64,000 nucleotides of DNA. Source: Saccharopolyspora elongata (GTDB taxonomy: Bacteria > Actinomycetota > Actinomycetes > Mycobacteriales > Pseudonocardiaceae). The stretch spans positions 1-64,000 of the forward strand of contig NZ_SMKW01000040.1 of assembly GCF_004348985.1 (NCBI RefSeq), read 5' to 3'. Positions 35,102 to 42,441 of the stretch are shown piece by piece; the first letter of the stretch is position 1, and each line of letters opens with the position of its first letter. The position numbers and the translations under genes are program-made. Under the pieces are notes generated by a model. The model was not told the DNA's origin, made no database searches, and was given only the letters and a program-made list of their open reading frames with translations.

Positions 35102-36004
35102 ATGTCGACGCTCTCACCGCAGACGCACGGTTCGTCCGGGTTCGCGACGAAAGCCGTGTTGCGGGTGGGGAAATCCGGGGACGCCGATGCCTGCGGGCGG
35201 ATCTGCTACGACGCCTTCGCCGCCCTCGCCCACGAGCACGGCTTTCCGCCCGATTTCCCCTCCTCGGAAGTAGGGGTGACCGCGCTGCGCGGCCTGCTGT
35301 CACACCCGAGGTTCTACTCCGTCGTAGCAGAACTCGACGGGAAGGTCGTCGGTAGCAACTTTCTCGACGAGCGTTCTGCCATCGCGGGCATCGGTCCCAT
35401 CACCGTCGCCCCTGGAGTGCAGGATTCGGGCATCGGCCGGCAGCTGATGATCGACGTGATGCGGCGTGCGGAGCGCCAGGGCTTCCCCGGCGTGCGGCTT
35501 CTGCAGGCGGCTTATCACAACCGATCGCTGAGCCTCTACGCCAAGCTCGGCTTCCAGATCCGCGAACCCGTGCTGAACATGCAAGGGGAACCAGTCGGCG
35601 GCACGTTGCCCGGTTACGTCGTCCGGCCGGCGACGTTCAACGATCTTGACGAGTGCAACCGCGTTTGCCGCGACGTGCATGGCCACGACCGCGCGGGCGA
35701 GGTGGGCGACGCACTGGCCCGAGGCGCTGCCCAGGTGGTGGAACACGACGGGCGGATCACCGGATACACGACAGGCGTGGGCTTCTTCGCGCACTCGGTC
35801 GCAGAAACCGACGACGGCCTGCTGGCGCTCATCGCTGCGGCGACCGAGTTCAGCGGCCCCGGCTTCCTGCTCCCCGCCCGGAACGGCCACCTCGTGCAGT
35901 GGTGTCTCAACCACGGTCTTCGAATCCGCATGGTGACAACGCTGATGACCATCGGGCTCTACAACGAGCCGTCCGGGGCCTATCTGCCATCGATCCTTTA
36001 CTAG
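35102..36004 (+). CDS. GNAT-family acetyltransferase
   Basis: A 300-residue protein. The first half is a clear GNAT domain: ADACGRICYDAFAALAHEHG, IAGIGPITVAPGVQDSGIGR QLMIDVM with the acetyl-CoA pyrophosphate loop (Q/R-x-x-G-x-G/A form, DSGIGR), and NRSLSLYAKLGFQIREP. The second half (YVVRPATFNDLDECNRVCRD to the C-terminus) looks like a divergent second GNAT repeat without a clear acetyl-CoA loop. The acceptor is unknown. ATG at 35102 follows GGAGGT. It stands alone between repeat-bearing gaps. Confidence 0.85.
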   Translation: MSTLSPQTHGSSGFATKAVLRVGKSGDADACGRICYDAFAALAHEHGFPPDFPSSEVGVTALRGLLSHPRFYSVVAELDGKVVGSNFLDERSAIAGIGPITVAPGVQDSGIGRQLMIDVMRRAERQGFPGVRLLQAAYHNRSLSLYAKLGFQIREPVLNMQGEPVGGTLPGYVVRPATFNDLDECNRVCRDVHGHDRAGEVGDALARGAAQVVEHDGRITGYTTGVGFFAHSVAETDDGLLALIAAATEFSGPGFLLPARNGHLVQWCLNHGLRIRMVTTLMTIGLYNEPSGAYLPSILY

Positions 36005-36073
36005 CGGCCCGCCTCGTCGATCCTGGGTCTTGATCACGGCGATTCGGTGGGCCGGCACCGCATAGCCCCGCAA

Positions 36074-36100
36074 ATGACAGAAAGGTTCCCCTGCTCTCGT
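36074..36100 (+). repeat. Single TGACAGAAAGGTTCCC copy
   Basis: A forward copy with one substitution (TGACAGAAAGG) lies 70 bp after the GNAT stop codon. The remainder of 36005-36283 shows no gene. Confidence 0.82.
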
Positions 36101-36283
36101 CCTCGCCCCAGAGCGGCGGGCCCGCGGGTTTCGCGAGCCGTTCCCGGCGGCCCGCACGGGCGGCTCCCCTGGGCGGGTGGCCGGGGATTCGGGGTGATCC
36201 CCCACGGAGTGACGTGCGCGGCGCCCGGAGCCGATGTGTGATCGCCTCTGCGCTGGCAATGTCACCGCACTACGGAGGAATCG

Positions 36284-36556
36284 ATGCGACGTCTGCTTGC
36301 CAGCACCCTGCTCACCGGTCTCGCCGTGCTGGGCGCCGCCGGAACGGCCGCTGCCGCCGATGGCCCCCAACCGTCGGCGTCGGACCCGTTCCTCGCCGCG
36401 ATCGTCGGCAGCCTGCAGGGGCCGAACCAGCAAACCCAGGTGAGCCACAACGAGCAGCACAAGCACCACCACGTGCACCAGCACCACGTCCAGACCTCTT
36501 CCCCGCTGGGGCAGCAGGGCTTCTCCCACACGCACGAGCGGTCGTCGAACGGTTGA
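36284..36556 (+). CDS. Small secreted histidine-rich protein
   Basis: A 90-residue precursor. A Sec signal peptide MRRLLASTLLTGLAVLGAAG ends near AAA-ADG at residue 26, leaving about 64 mature residues. The mature part carries a dense metal-binding-like segment NEQHKHHHVHQHHVQTSS (nine His in about 16 residues) and a further HTH near the C-terminus. No cysteine and no LPXTG. It probably binds Zn, Ni or Cu outside the cell, which is inferred from composition only. GGAGGAAT upstream supports ATG at 36284. It is not part of an obvious metal-uptake operon. A GC hairpin at 36572-36602 follows. Confidence 0.75.
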   Translation: MRRLLASTLLTGLAVLGAAGTAAAADGPQPSASDPFLAAIVGSLQGPNQQTQVSHNEQHKHHHVHQHHVQTSSPLGQQGFSHTHERSSNG

Positions 36557-36571
36557 CCAGCCGCCAACGCC

Positions 36572-36602
36572 GCGCCCCATTCGTCGAAGGCGGGTGGGGC
36601 GC
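36572..36602 (+). terminator. Possible terminator after the His-rich gene
   Basis: GCGCCCCA (36572-36579) pairs with TGGGGCGC (36595-36602) around a 15-nt loop, 16 bp after the stop codon and ahead of tdh. No U-tract. Confidence 0.4.
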
Positions 36603-36710
36603 CGTGCGCTGTGCAGCACCGCTAACCAGCCAGTGCAGAAAGTCGCGATGGACCTGCGCCGCGGCACCGGGCCAGACTCCACTGCGACAAGCATCGAGAG
36701 CGGAGGAACC

Positions 36711-37751
36711 TTGCGCGCTCTGGTGAAGACCTCACCCGCGCCCGGCCTGGAACTGGCCGAGCTCCCCGACCCGACCCCGGGCCCCGACGAAGTCGTGGTG
36801 CGGGTGATGCGCACCGGGATCTGCGGTACGGACCTGCACATCGCGTCGTGGGACGAGTGGGCCGCCCGCACCGTCCCGACGCCGCTGGTGGTCGGCCACG
36901 AGTTCGCCGGGGAGGTGGTGGCCATCGGCGCCGCGGTCACGCGGGCATCGGTCGGTGACTTCGTCAGCGGCGAGGGACACCTGGTGTGCGGCCGCTGCCG
37001 CAACTGCCTCGCCGGCCGCCGCCACCTGTGCGCGCACACGCAGGGCCTCGGCGTGCACCGCAACGGCGCGTTCGCCGAGTTCGCGGTGCTGCCCGAGCAG
37101 AACGTCTGGGTGCACCGCGGCGACGTCGATCCGGACGTGGCGGCGATCTTCGATCCGTTCGGCAACGCGGTGCACACCGCGCTCAGCTTCCCCGTCGTCG
37201 GCGAGGACGTGCTGATCACCGGTGCCGGGCCGATCGGGCTGATGGCCGCGGGGGTGGCCAAGCACGCGGGCGCCCGGCATGTGGTGATCACCGACGTCAG
37301 CGAGCACCGGCTGGAGCTGGCCCGCCGCGTCGGGGTGGATCTGGCCGTGGACGTTTCGCAGACCCGGGTCGCCGACGCGCAGCAGCAGCTGGGCATGAGC
37401 GAGGGCTTCGACGTGGCGATGGAGGTCTCCGGGAAGCCCGAGGCGCTGCGGGAGGCCGTGGCGAACATGGCGCACGGCGGCCGGATCGCGATGCTGGGCC
37501 TGCCCGCCGAGGACTTCCCGCTCGACTGGAGCGCGGTGGTGTTCAAGATGCTCACCGTCAAGGGCATCTACGGCCGCGAGATGTTCGAGACCTGGTACTC
37601 GATGTCGGTGCTGCTGGAGTCCGGGCTGGACCTGAGCCCGGTGATCACGCACCGCTTCCCGTACACGCAGCACGCCGAGGCGTTCGAGACGGCCCGCAGC
37701 GGCCGCTGCGGCAAGGTCATCCTCGACTGGACAACGAAGGGGTCCGCCTGA
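36711..37751 (+). CDS. tdh: L-threonine 3-dehydrogenase
   Basis: A 346-residue zinc-dependent medium-chain dehydrogenase oxidising L-threonine to 2-amino-3-ketobutyrate. Catalytic zinc ligands Cys38, His63 and Glu64 (GICGTD; VGHEFAGEV) match E. coli Tdh numbering. Structural zinc cysteines are 93, 96, 99 and 107 (LVCGRCRNCLAGRRHLC), and the NAD motif is ITGAGPIGLMAAGVAKHAGA. The start is TTG at 36711, set by GGAGGA four bases upstream; upstream in-frame codons give an atypical extension. Its stop overlaps the kbl start (TGATG), so tdh and kbl are coupled and act in sequence. Confidence 0.95.
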   Translation: MRALVKTSPAPGLELAELPDPTPGPDEVVVRVMRTGICGTDLHIASWDEWAARTVPTPLVVGHEFAGEVVAIGAAVTRASVGDFVSGEGHLVCGRCRNCLAGRRHLCAHTQGLGVHRNGAFAEFAVLPEQNVWVHRGDVDPDVAAIFDPFGNAVHTALSFPVVGEDVLITGAGPIGLMAAGVAKHAGARHVVITDVSEHRLELARRVGVDLAVDVSQTRVADAQQQLGMSEGFDVAMEVSGKPEALREAVANMAHGGRIAMLGLPAEDFPLDWSAVVFKMLTVKGIYGREMFETWYSMSVLLESGLDLSPVITHRFPYTQHAEAFETARSGRCGKVILDWTTKGSA

Positions 37752-38938
37752 TGTACACGATCGCTGACGACGTCCGCGCCGAGCTGGCCGAGATCCGCGC
37801 CGCCGGGCTGTACAAGGACGAGCGGGTGCTGGACTCGCCGCAGAGCGCGCGGGTGGGCGTCGGCGGTGCCGAGCTGCTGAACTTCTGCGCGAACAACTAC
37901 CTGGGGCTGGCCGATCACCCCGCGCTGCTCGCCGCCGCCGAGGAGGCGCTGGCGAAGTGGGGTTTCGGGATGGCGTCGGTGCGGTTCATCTGCGGCACGC
38001 AGGCCCCGCACAAGGAGTTGGAGCGGCGGCTCTCGGAGTTCCTGGGCACCGATGACACGATCCTGTACAGCTCGTGCTTCGATGCCAACGGCGGGGTTTT
38101 CGAGACGCTGCTCGACGACCGGGACGCGGTGATCTCCGACGAGCTCAACCACGCGAGCATCATCGACGGCATCCGGCTGTCCAAGGCCCGCCGCGGCCGG
38201 TACCGGAATCGCGACATGGCCGATCTCGAGCGGCTACTCAAGGAGAACTCCGACGCGCGCCGCAAGCTCGTCGTCACCGATGGCGTGTTCTCGATGGACG
38301 GCTACCTGGCGCCGTTGGACGAGATCTGCGCGCTCGCCGAGAAGTACGGGGCGATGGTGATGGTCGACGACTCGCACGCGGTCGGGTTCACGGGCCCGAA
38401 GGGTGCGGGCACGCCGGACCTGTTCGGTGTCGCCGACCGGGTCGACATCGTCACCGGCACGCTCGGCAAGGCGCTCGGCGGCGCCAGCGGCGGCTACGTG
38501 TCCGGGCGTGCCGAGATCGTCGAGCTGCTGCGGCAGCGTTCCCGGCCGTACCTGTTCTCGAACTCCCTCGCGCCGTCGATCGTCGCCGCTTCGCTGGCCG
38601 CGCTGGACCTGGTCGCCGCGCAACCGGAGCTGCGGGAGCGGCTGCGGGACAACAGCTCGCTGTTCCGCCGGCGGATGGCCGAGGAGGGCTTCGACCTGCT
38701 GCCCGGCAAGCACCCGATCATCCCGGTGATGATCGGCGATGCGGCCGAGGCGGCGCGGATGGCGGACCTGCTGCTGGAGGAGGGCATCTACGTCATCGGC
38801 TTCTCCTACCCGGTGGTGCCCAAGGGCAAGGCCCGCATCCGCACTCAGATGTCGGCCGCGCACAGCACCGAGGACGTGGAACGGGCGGTGTCGGCGTTCG
38901 TGGCGGCGCGCGATCGGATGGGTACCATCGCCCGGTGA
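37751..38938 (+). CDS. kbl: Glycine C-acetyltransferase (2-amino-3-ketobutyrate CoA ligase)
   Basis: A 395-residue PLP enzyme of the alpha-oxoamine synthase family. It cleaves 2-amino-3-ketobutyrate from Tdh with CoA to glycine and acetyl-CoA. The PLP lysine is Lys240 in GTLGKALGGASGGY. Other marks are NFCANNYLGLADHP, the H of DELNHASIIDG and VDDSHAVGF. It overlaps tdh upstream and a LysR gene downstream (GTGA). The glycine formed could be sensed by the glycine riboswitch at 18.7 kb and enter gcvH/sdaA metabolism. Confidence 0.96.
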   Translation: MYTIADDVRAELAEIRAAGLYKDERVLDSPQSARVGVGGAELLNFCANNYLGLADHPALLAAAEEALAKWGFGMASVRFICGTQAPHKELERRLSEFLGTDDTILYSSCFDANGGVFETLLDDRDAVISDELNHASIIDGIRLSKARRGRYRNRDMADLERLLKENSDARRKLVVTDGVFSMDGYLAPLDEICALAEKYGAMVMVDDSHAVGFTGPKGAGTPDLFGVADRVDIVTGTLGKALGGASGGYVSGRAEIVELLRQRSRPYLFSNSLAPSIVAASLAALDLVAAQPELRERLRDNSSLFRRRMAEEGFDLLPGKHPIIPVMIGDAAEAARMADLLLEEGIYVIGFSYPVVPKGKARIRTQMSAAHSTEDVERAVSAFVAARDRMGTIAR

Positions 38939-39831
38939 TAGACCCCCGGCGGCTCCAGGTGCTCCGCGCGCTCGCCGACCACGGCACCGTGCGCGCGGCG
39001 GCGGAGAAGCTCTACCTGACGCCGTCGGCGGTGTCGCAGCAGCTCACCGCGCTGGAGAACGAGGTCGGGCAGCCGCTGCTGGTCCGGCAGGGCCGCCGGG
39101 TTCGGCTGACCGCGGCTGGTGAGCTGCTGGTCGAGCACGCCAAGGCGGTGCTGGCCGAGCTGGAGCGCGCGGAGGCGAGCTTGGCGGCGTGCGCGGCGGG
39201 CACCGTCGGCACGGTCGAGGTGGCGTCGTTCGCCTCGGCGATCACGCAGGTCGTGGCGCCGTCGATCGTCGCGTTGCGACAGCAGGCGCCGGGCGTGCGG
39301 GTGCTGGTGCGCGACGCCGAGGCGCACAACAGCCTGATGATGCTGCTGGCCGGGGAGATCGACATCGCGATCTCGATGGAGTACACGTCGACGCTGCAGG
39401 CGGATGCCCGCCGGGTGAGCCGGTTCCCGCTGTACGCCGAGCCGTTCGACGTGGTGCTGCCGCCGAACCACCCGCTCGGTTCTGCCGCGGAGATCGCGCT
39501 CGACGCACTGCGCGACGACGACTGGATCGCGCCGCTGCCGGGCAACCCGTGCCGCGCGGTGGCCCAGGTGTCCTGCGAGAACGCGGGGTTCGTCCCGAAC
39601 ATCACGCACACCTCGGACGACTTTAACGCGGTGGTGGCGCTGGTCGCGGCGGGCACCGGTGTCGCGCTGGTGCCCCGCACGGCCATCGCGGCCGGCCTGG
39701 ACGTGGTGGCGCTGCCGGTCGCGGGAAAGCCGCCGACCCGCCGGGTCTTCGCCGCCGTCCAGTGCGGACGGGAGGAGCACCCGCTGGTCCGCGTAGTGCT
39801 GAACGCGCTGCTGGCGAGCAAGGACCGCTAG
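38935..39831 (+). CDS. LysR-family regulator, co-translated with kbl
   Basis: A 298-residue LysR protein. The N-terminal winged helix has RRLQVLRALADHGTVRAAAE, then KLYLTPSAVSQQLTALENEV. The C-terminal periplasmic-binding-like effector domain contains EIDIAISMEYTS and LVAAGTGVALVPRTAI. GTG at 38935 overlaps the kbl stop (GTGA), so regulator and enzymes come from one mRNA, unlike the usual divergent LysR layout. It may autoregulate the tdh-kbl operon or control another target; neither is shown. Confidence 0.9.
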   Translation: MIDPRRLQVLRALADHGTVRAAAEKLYLTPSAVSQQLTALENEVGQPLLVRQGRRVRLTAAGELLVEHAKAVLAELERAEASLAACAAGTVGTVEVASFASAITQVVAPSIVALRQQAPGVRVLVRDAEAHNSLMMLLAGEIDIAISMEYTSTLQADARRVSRFPLYAEPFDVVLPPNHPLGSAAEIALDALRDDDWIAPLPGNPCRAVAQVSCENAGFVPNITHTSDDFNAVVALVAAGTGVALVPRTAIAAGLDVVALPVAGKPPTRRVFAAVQCGREEHPLVRVVLNALLASKDR

Positions 39832-39863
39832 GCCGCCCTTCCCGATCCTGCGTCGCGCCGGAT

Positions 39864-40081
39864 TGACAGGAAAGTTCCCATGCTCACGCGCCTGCGCCTG
39901 GGGTGACAGGAAAGTTCCCATGCTGCGATCCAGGCCTGGGATGACAGGAAGGTTCCCATGCTCACGCTGCGGGCCGCGCTGCTCGCCCCTGAGGATCAGC
40001 GGCCTCCGAGAGAAACGACGCGAGGATGGGAACCTTCCTGTCACCGAAGCGATGCGAGCATGGGAACCTTCCTGTCACCGA
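39864..40081. repeat. Five repeat copies in head-to-head layout
   Basis: Between the convergent LysR and quinone oxidoreductase genes. Three forward copies (TGAC at 39864, 39904, 39942) are followed by two inverted copies ending near 40043 and 40078. The third forward copy (39942-39963) and the last inverted copy (40056-40077) are exact 22-bp reverse complements. All share the CATG(C) variant. Transcripts from either gene would carry a long stem. Confidence 0.9.
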
Positions 40082-40085
40082 CGCC

Positions 40086-41048
40086 TCACGGCAGGAGCAA
40101 GGTTCGGCCGGGCGTGGTGCGGGCCGCGATCGCCGCGTGTGCTTCGGCGGCCCGTTCCAGCGGGAAGGTCTGGCCGATGGTCGGTTTGATCCGCCCTGCC
40201 GCAGCCTCCGCCAGCGCGCGTTCGGTCATCGGCTTCTTCTGCTCCGGGGAAGGCTGGACGTCCAGCAGTCCCACCACGGTCACGTCGCGCTGCTGCGCTT
40301 CCGCCGGGTCGATCTCGGCGAAGTCGCCGCTGGCCGCGCCGTACGCGTAGAACCGGGCACCGTTGTTCGTCGTCTCGAACGCCGCGCGCCCGAGTGCGCC
40401 GCCGACGCCGTCGAAGACCACGTCGACGCCACCGGTCAGCTCCCGGACTCGCTGTTCCCAGTCCGGCTTCGCGTAGTCGACCGGCTCGCCGCCCAACTCG
40501 CGAACCAGGTTCAGCTTCGCGTCGCCGCGCGCCGTGCCGATGACGTGGGCACCGGCCGCCCCCGCCAGCTGGACCAGCACCGAAGCCGCTCCCCCGGCGG
40601 CGGCGTTGACCAGGACGCGTTCGCCGGGCCGGATCCGGGCGTGCTCGGCGAGGAGCAACGCCGTGGTGGCGTCGTGCAACAGCGCGACGGCCTCGCGCTC
40701 GCCCAGCCCATCCGGCACCTGGAGCAGCTCGGACTCGTCGACGACGACCAGCTCCGCGTAGGTGCCGCCGTTGCCCGTGCTGGCGACCACCGACCGCCCG
40801 ATCCAGCTCGGGTCGACGGATTCGCCGACCGACACCACTCTTCCGGCCACACCGTCACCGGGCACGTACGGCGGCGCCTGACCGAAGAAGTCCTTGCCCC
40901 ACCCCTCGCGCAGCTGGGTGTCCAGGAACAGGATGTCCACTGCGGACGCTCGCACGAGCACCTGCCCCGCGCCGGGTTCGGGATCGGCGACGTCCGCCAC
41001 GGCCAGCACTTCCGGCCCACCGAATTCCTTCACCTGCACCACGCGCAT
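40086..41048 (-). CDS. Zinc-independent quinone oxidoreductase (MDR family)
   Basis: A 320-residue medium-chain reductase. MRVVQVKEFGGPEVLAVADV opens the fold and the NADPH motif VLVNAAAGGAASVLVQLAGA (AxxGGxG form) follows. The zinc ligands of alcohol dehydrogenases are absent, as in NADPH:quinone reductases. The expected role is reducing quinones or enals with NADPH. GGAGGAG precedes the ATG. A MerR-type dyad (41083-41102) with TTGACC lies 35 bp upstream and is nearly the same as that of the ABM gene at 34.8 kb. Confidence 0.9.
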   Translation of the reverse strand: MRVVQVKEFGGPEVLAVADVADPEPGAGQVLVRASAVDILFLDTQLREGWGKDFFGQAPPYVPGDGVAGRVVSVGESVDPSWIGRSVVASTGNGGTYAELVVVDESELLQVPDGLGEREAVALLHDATTALLLAEHARIRPGERVLVNAAAGGAASVLVQLAGAAGAHVIGTARGDAKLNLVRELGGEPVDYAKPDWEQRVRELTGGVDVVFDGVGGALGRAAFETTNNGARFYAYGAASGDFAEIDPAEAQQRDVTVVGLLDVQPSPEQKKPMTERALAEAAAGRIKPTIGQTFPLERAAEAHAAIAARTTPGRTLLLP

Positions 41049-41082
41049 ATCGCTCTCCTCCGTTGACTGCCGACAGCCTCCG

Positions 41083-41106
41083 ACTTCGACTTAACTGGAG
41101 GTCAAC
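41083..41106 (-). promoter_or_regulatory. MerR-type promoter dyad of the quinone oxidoreductase
   Basis: The dyad ACTTCGACTTAACTGGAGGT (41083-41102; 7 of 10 half-site positions symmetric) adjoins TTGACC on the minus strand. From that hexamer the sequence runs 19 nt to GAGGCT, the long spacer used by MerR/SoxR-type activators. The ABM-gene promoter at 34.8 kb has the same layout ending GAGGAT. Confidence 0.5.
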
Positions 41107-41130
41107 ATGCCGGCGCGGCGACCGGAAAGT

Positions 41131-41197
41131 GCCCTTGATCACACCTCCAGGAGGCGTGATCAAGGGCCGGTGACAGGAAAGTTCCCTTGCTCGCGCA
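41131..41197. terminator. hut operon 3' hairpin plus one repeat copy
   Basis: Arms 41131-41147 and 41151-41167 (GCCCTTGATCAC/GTGATCAAGGGC with CCTC/GAGG inside; one mismatch, CAG loop) form a stable stem 32 bp beyond the hutI stop on the minus strand. A forward TGACAGGAAAGTTCCCTTGC copy at 41171-41190 lies between stem and stop codon. Confidence 0.65.
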
Positions 41198-41199
41198 CG

Positions 41200-42357
41200 T
41201 CAGCCGACGCGCGCGCCCTTGCGCCAGACGGCGTGGGTGAGGGGCACGCCCGGCCGGTAGGCGAGCCAGGTCGTGCTCGGGGCGTCGAGGACGTGGACGT
41301 CCGCACGCGCGCCGGGCCGGAGCACGCCGACCGCGCCGTCGCCGGTCTCCCGGCGCAGCGCCCGCGCGCCGCCCCAGGTCGCCGCTCGCACCGCCTCTTC
41401 GATGGTCATGCGCATCTGCAGCACCGCCGTCGCCACGCAGAACGCCATCGACGACGTGTAGGACGAGCCGGGGTTGCAGTTGGACGCCAGGGCGACCGCG
41501 GCACCGGCCTCGATGAGCGCCCGGGCATCCGGCAGCGGCTGCCGCGTGGACAGGTCGCAGGCGGGCAGCAACGTCGCCACGGTGTCCGAACCCGCCAACG
41601 CGTCCACATCGGACTCCGCGAGGTAGGTGCAGTGGTCCACGCTCGCGGCGCCGAGTTCGACGGCCAGCTGAACGCCCGGCCCGGGGCCGAGCTGGTTGCC
41701 GTGCACGCGCAGCCCCAGCCCGCGTTCCTTCGCCGCCACCAGGATTCGCCTGGACTGGTCGGCGTCGAACGCGCCCTGCTCGCAGAACACGTCGCACCAG
41801 CCGACGTGCGGGGCCACGGCGTCAAGCATCTCCCCGCGCACCAGGTCCGCGTAGGTGTCCGCGTCCTCGCCCGGCGGCACCAGGTGCGCGCCGAGGAACG
41901 TCACCTCGTCGGCTTCGGCGGCGATCTTCGCGGCCCGCAGCTCCTCGGCGACCGTGAGCCCGTAGCCGGTCTTGGTCTCCATGCACGTCGTGCCCTGCGC
42001 GGCGGCTTCCGCGATGTGCTTGCGCAGGTTGGCGGCCAGCTCCTCGTCGGTGGCGGCCCGCGTCGCTTCCACGGTGACGGCGATCCCGCCCGCCTGGTAG
42101 GACTGCCCGGCCATCCGGGCGGCGAACTCCGCGGTGCGGTCGCCGGCGAACACCAGGTGCGTGTGGCTGTCGACCCAGCCGGGCAGGACCGCTCGCCCGG
42201 CCGCGTCGAAACGCTCGTCGGCTTCCGGCGCGTCGGCCGCGGGGCCGGCCCAGACGACCCGGTCACCGTCGATGACCAGCGCGGCATCGGTGAGCGTGCC
42301 GAGCTCGTCGTCGTTCGTCGTCAGCTCGCCGATTCCAGTAATAACAGTGCTCGTCAT
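41200..42357 (-). CDS. hutI: Imidazolonepropionase
   Basis: A 385-residue metal-dependent amidohydrolase hydrolysing 4-imidazolone-5-propionate to N-formimidoyl-L-glutamate, the third step of histidine breakdown. The metal-binding HTH of GWVDSHTHLVFAG (His65, His67) is present, with further ligands in VHGNQLG and DHCTYL and the C-terminal SNCNPGSSYTSSM typical of HutI. ATG at 42357 has AGGGA upstream. It is the last gene of the hut operon, 74 bp after hutF; that gap holds an inverted CTCGTGAG repeat. Confidence 0.95.
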   Translation of the reverse strand: MTSTVITGIGELTTNDDELGTLTDAALVIDGDRVVWAGPAADAPEADERFDAAGRAVLPGWVDSHTHLVFAGDRTAEFAARMAGQSYQAGGIAVTVEATRAATDEELAANLRKHIAEAAAQGTTCMETKTGYGLTVAEELRAAKIAAEADEVTFLGAHLVPPGEDADTYADLVRGEMLDAVAPHVGWCDVFCEQGAFDADQSRRILVAAKERGLGLRVHGNQLGPGPGVQLAVELGAASVDHCTYLAESDVDALAGSDTVATLLPACDLSTRQPLPDARALIEAGAAVALASNCNPGSSYTSSMAFCVATAVLQMRMTIEEAVRAATWGGARALRRETGDGAVGVLRPGARADVHVLDAPSTTWLAYRPGVPLTHAVWRKGARVG

Positions 42358-42389
42358 CGTTGTTCGTTCCCTGCTCGTCGTATCTTCAA

Positions 42390-42441
42390 GTGCTCGTGAG
42401 TGAATATGCCGGTAAGAACCGGAACCAACGCTCACGAGCGC
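42390..42441. repeat. CTCGTGAG inverted repeat between hutF and hutI
   Basis: GCTCGTGAGTG (42391-42401) pairs with CGCTCACGAGC (42429-42439), one G-U type mismatch. Inside it CCGGT-AAGA-ACCGG forms a second hairpin. The right arm includes the hutF stop codon (42432-42434). It is related to the perfect hairpin at 45011-45056. Confidence 0.8.
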
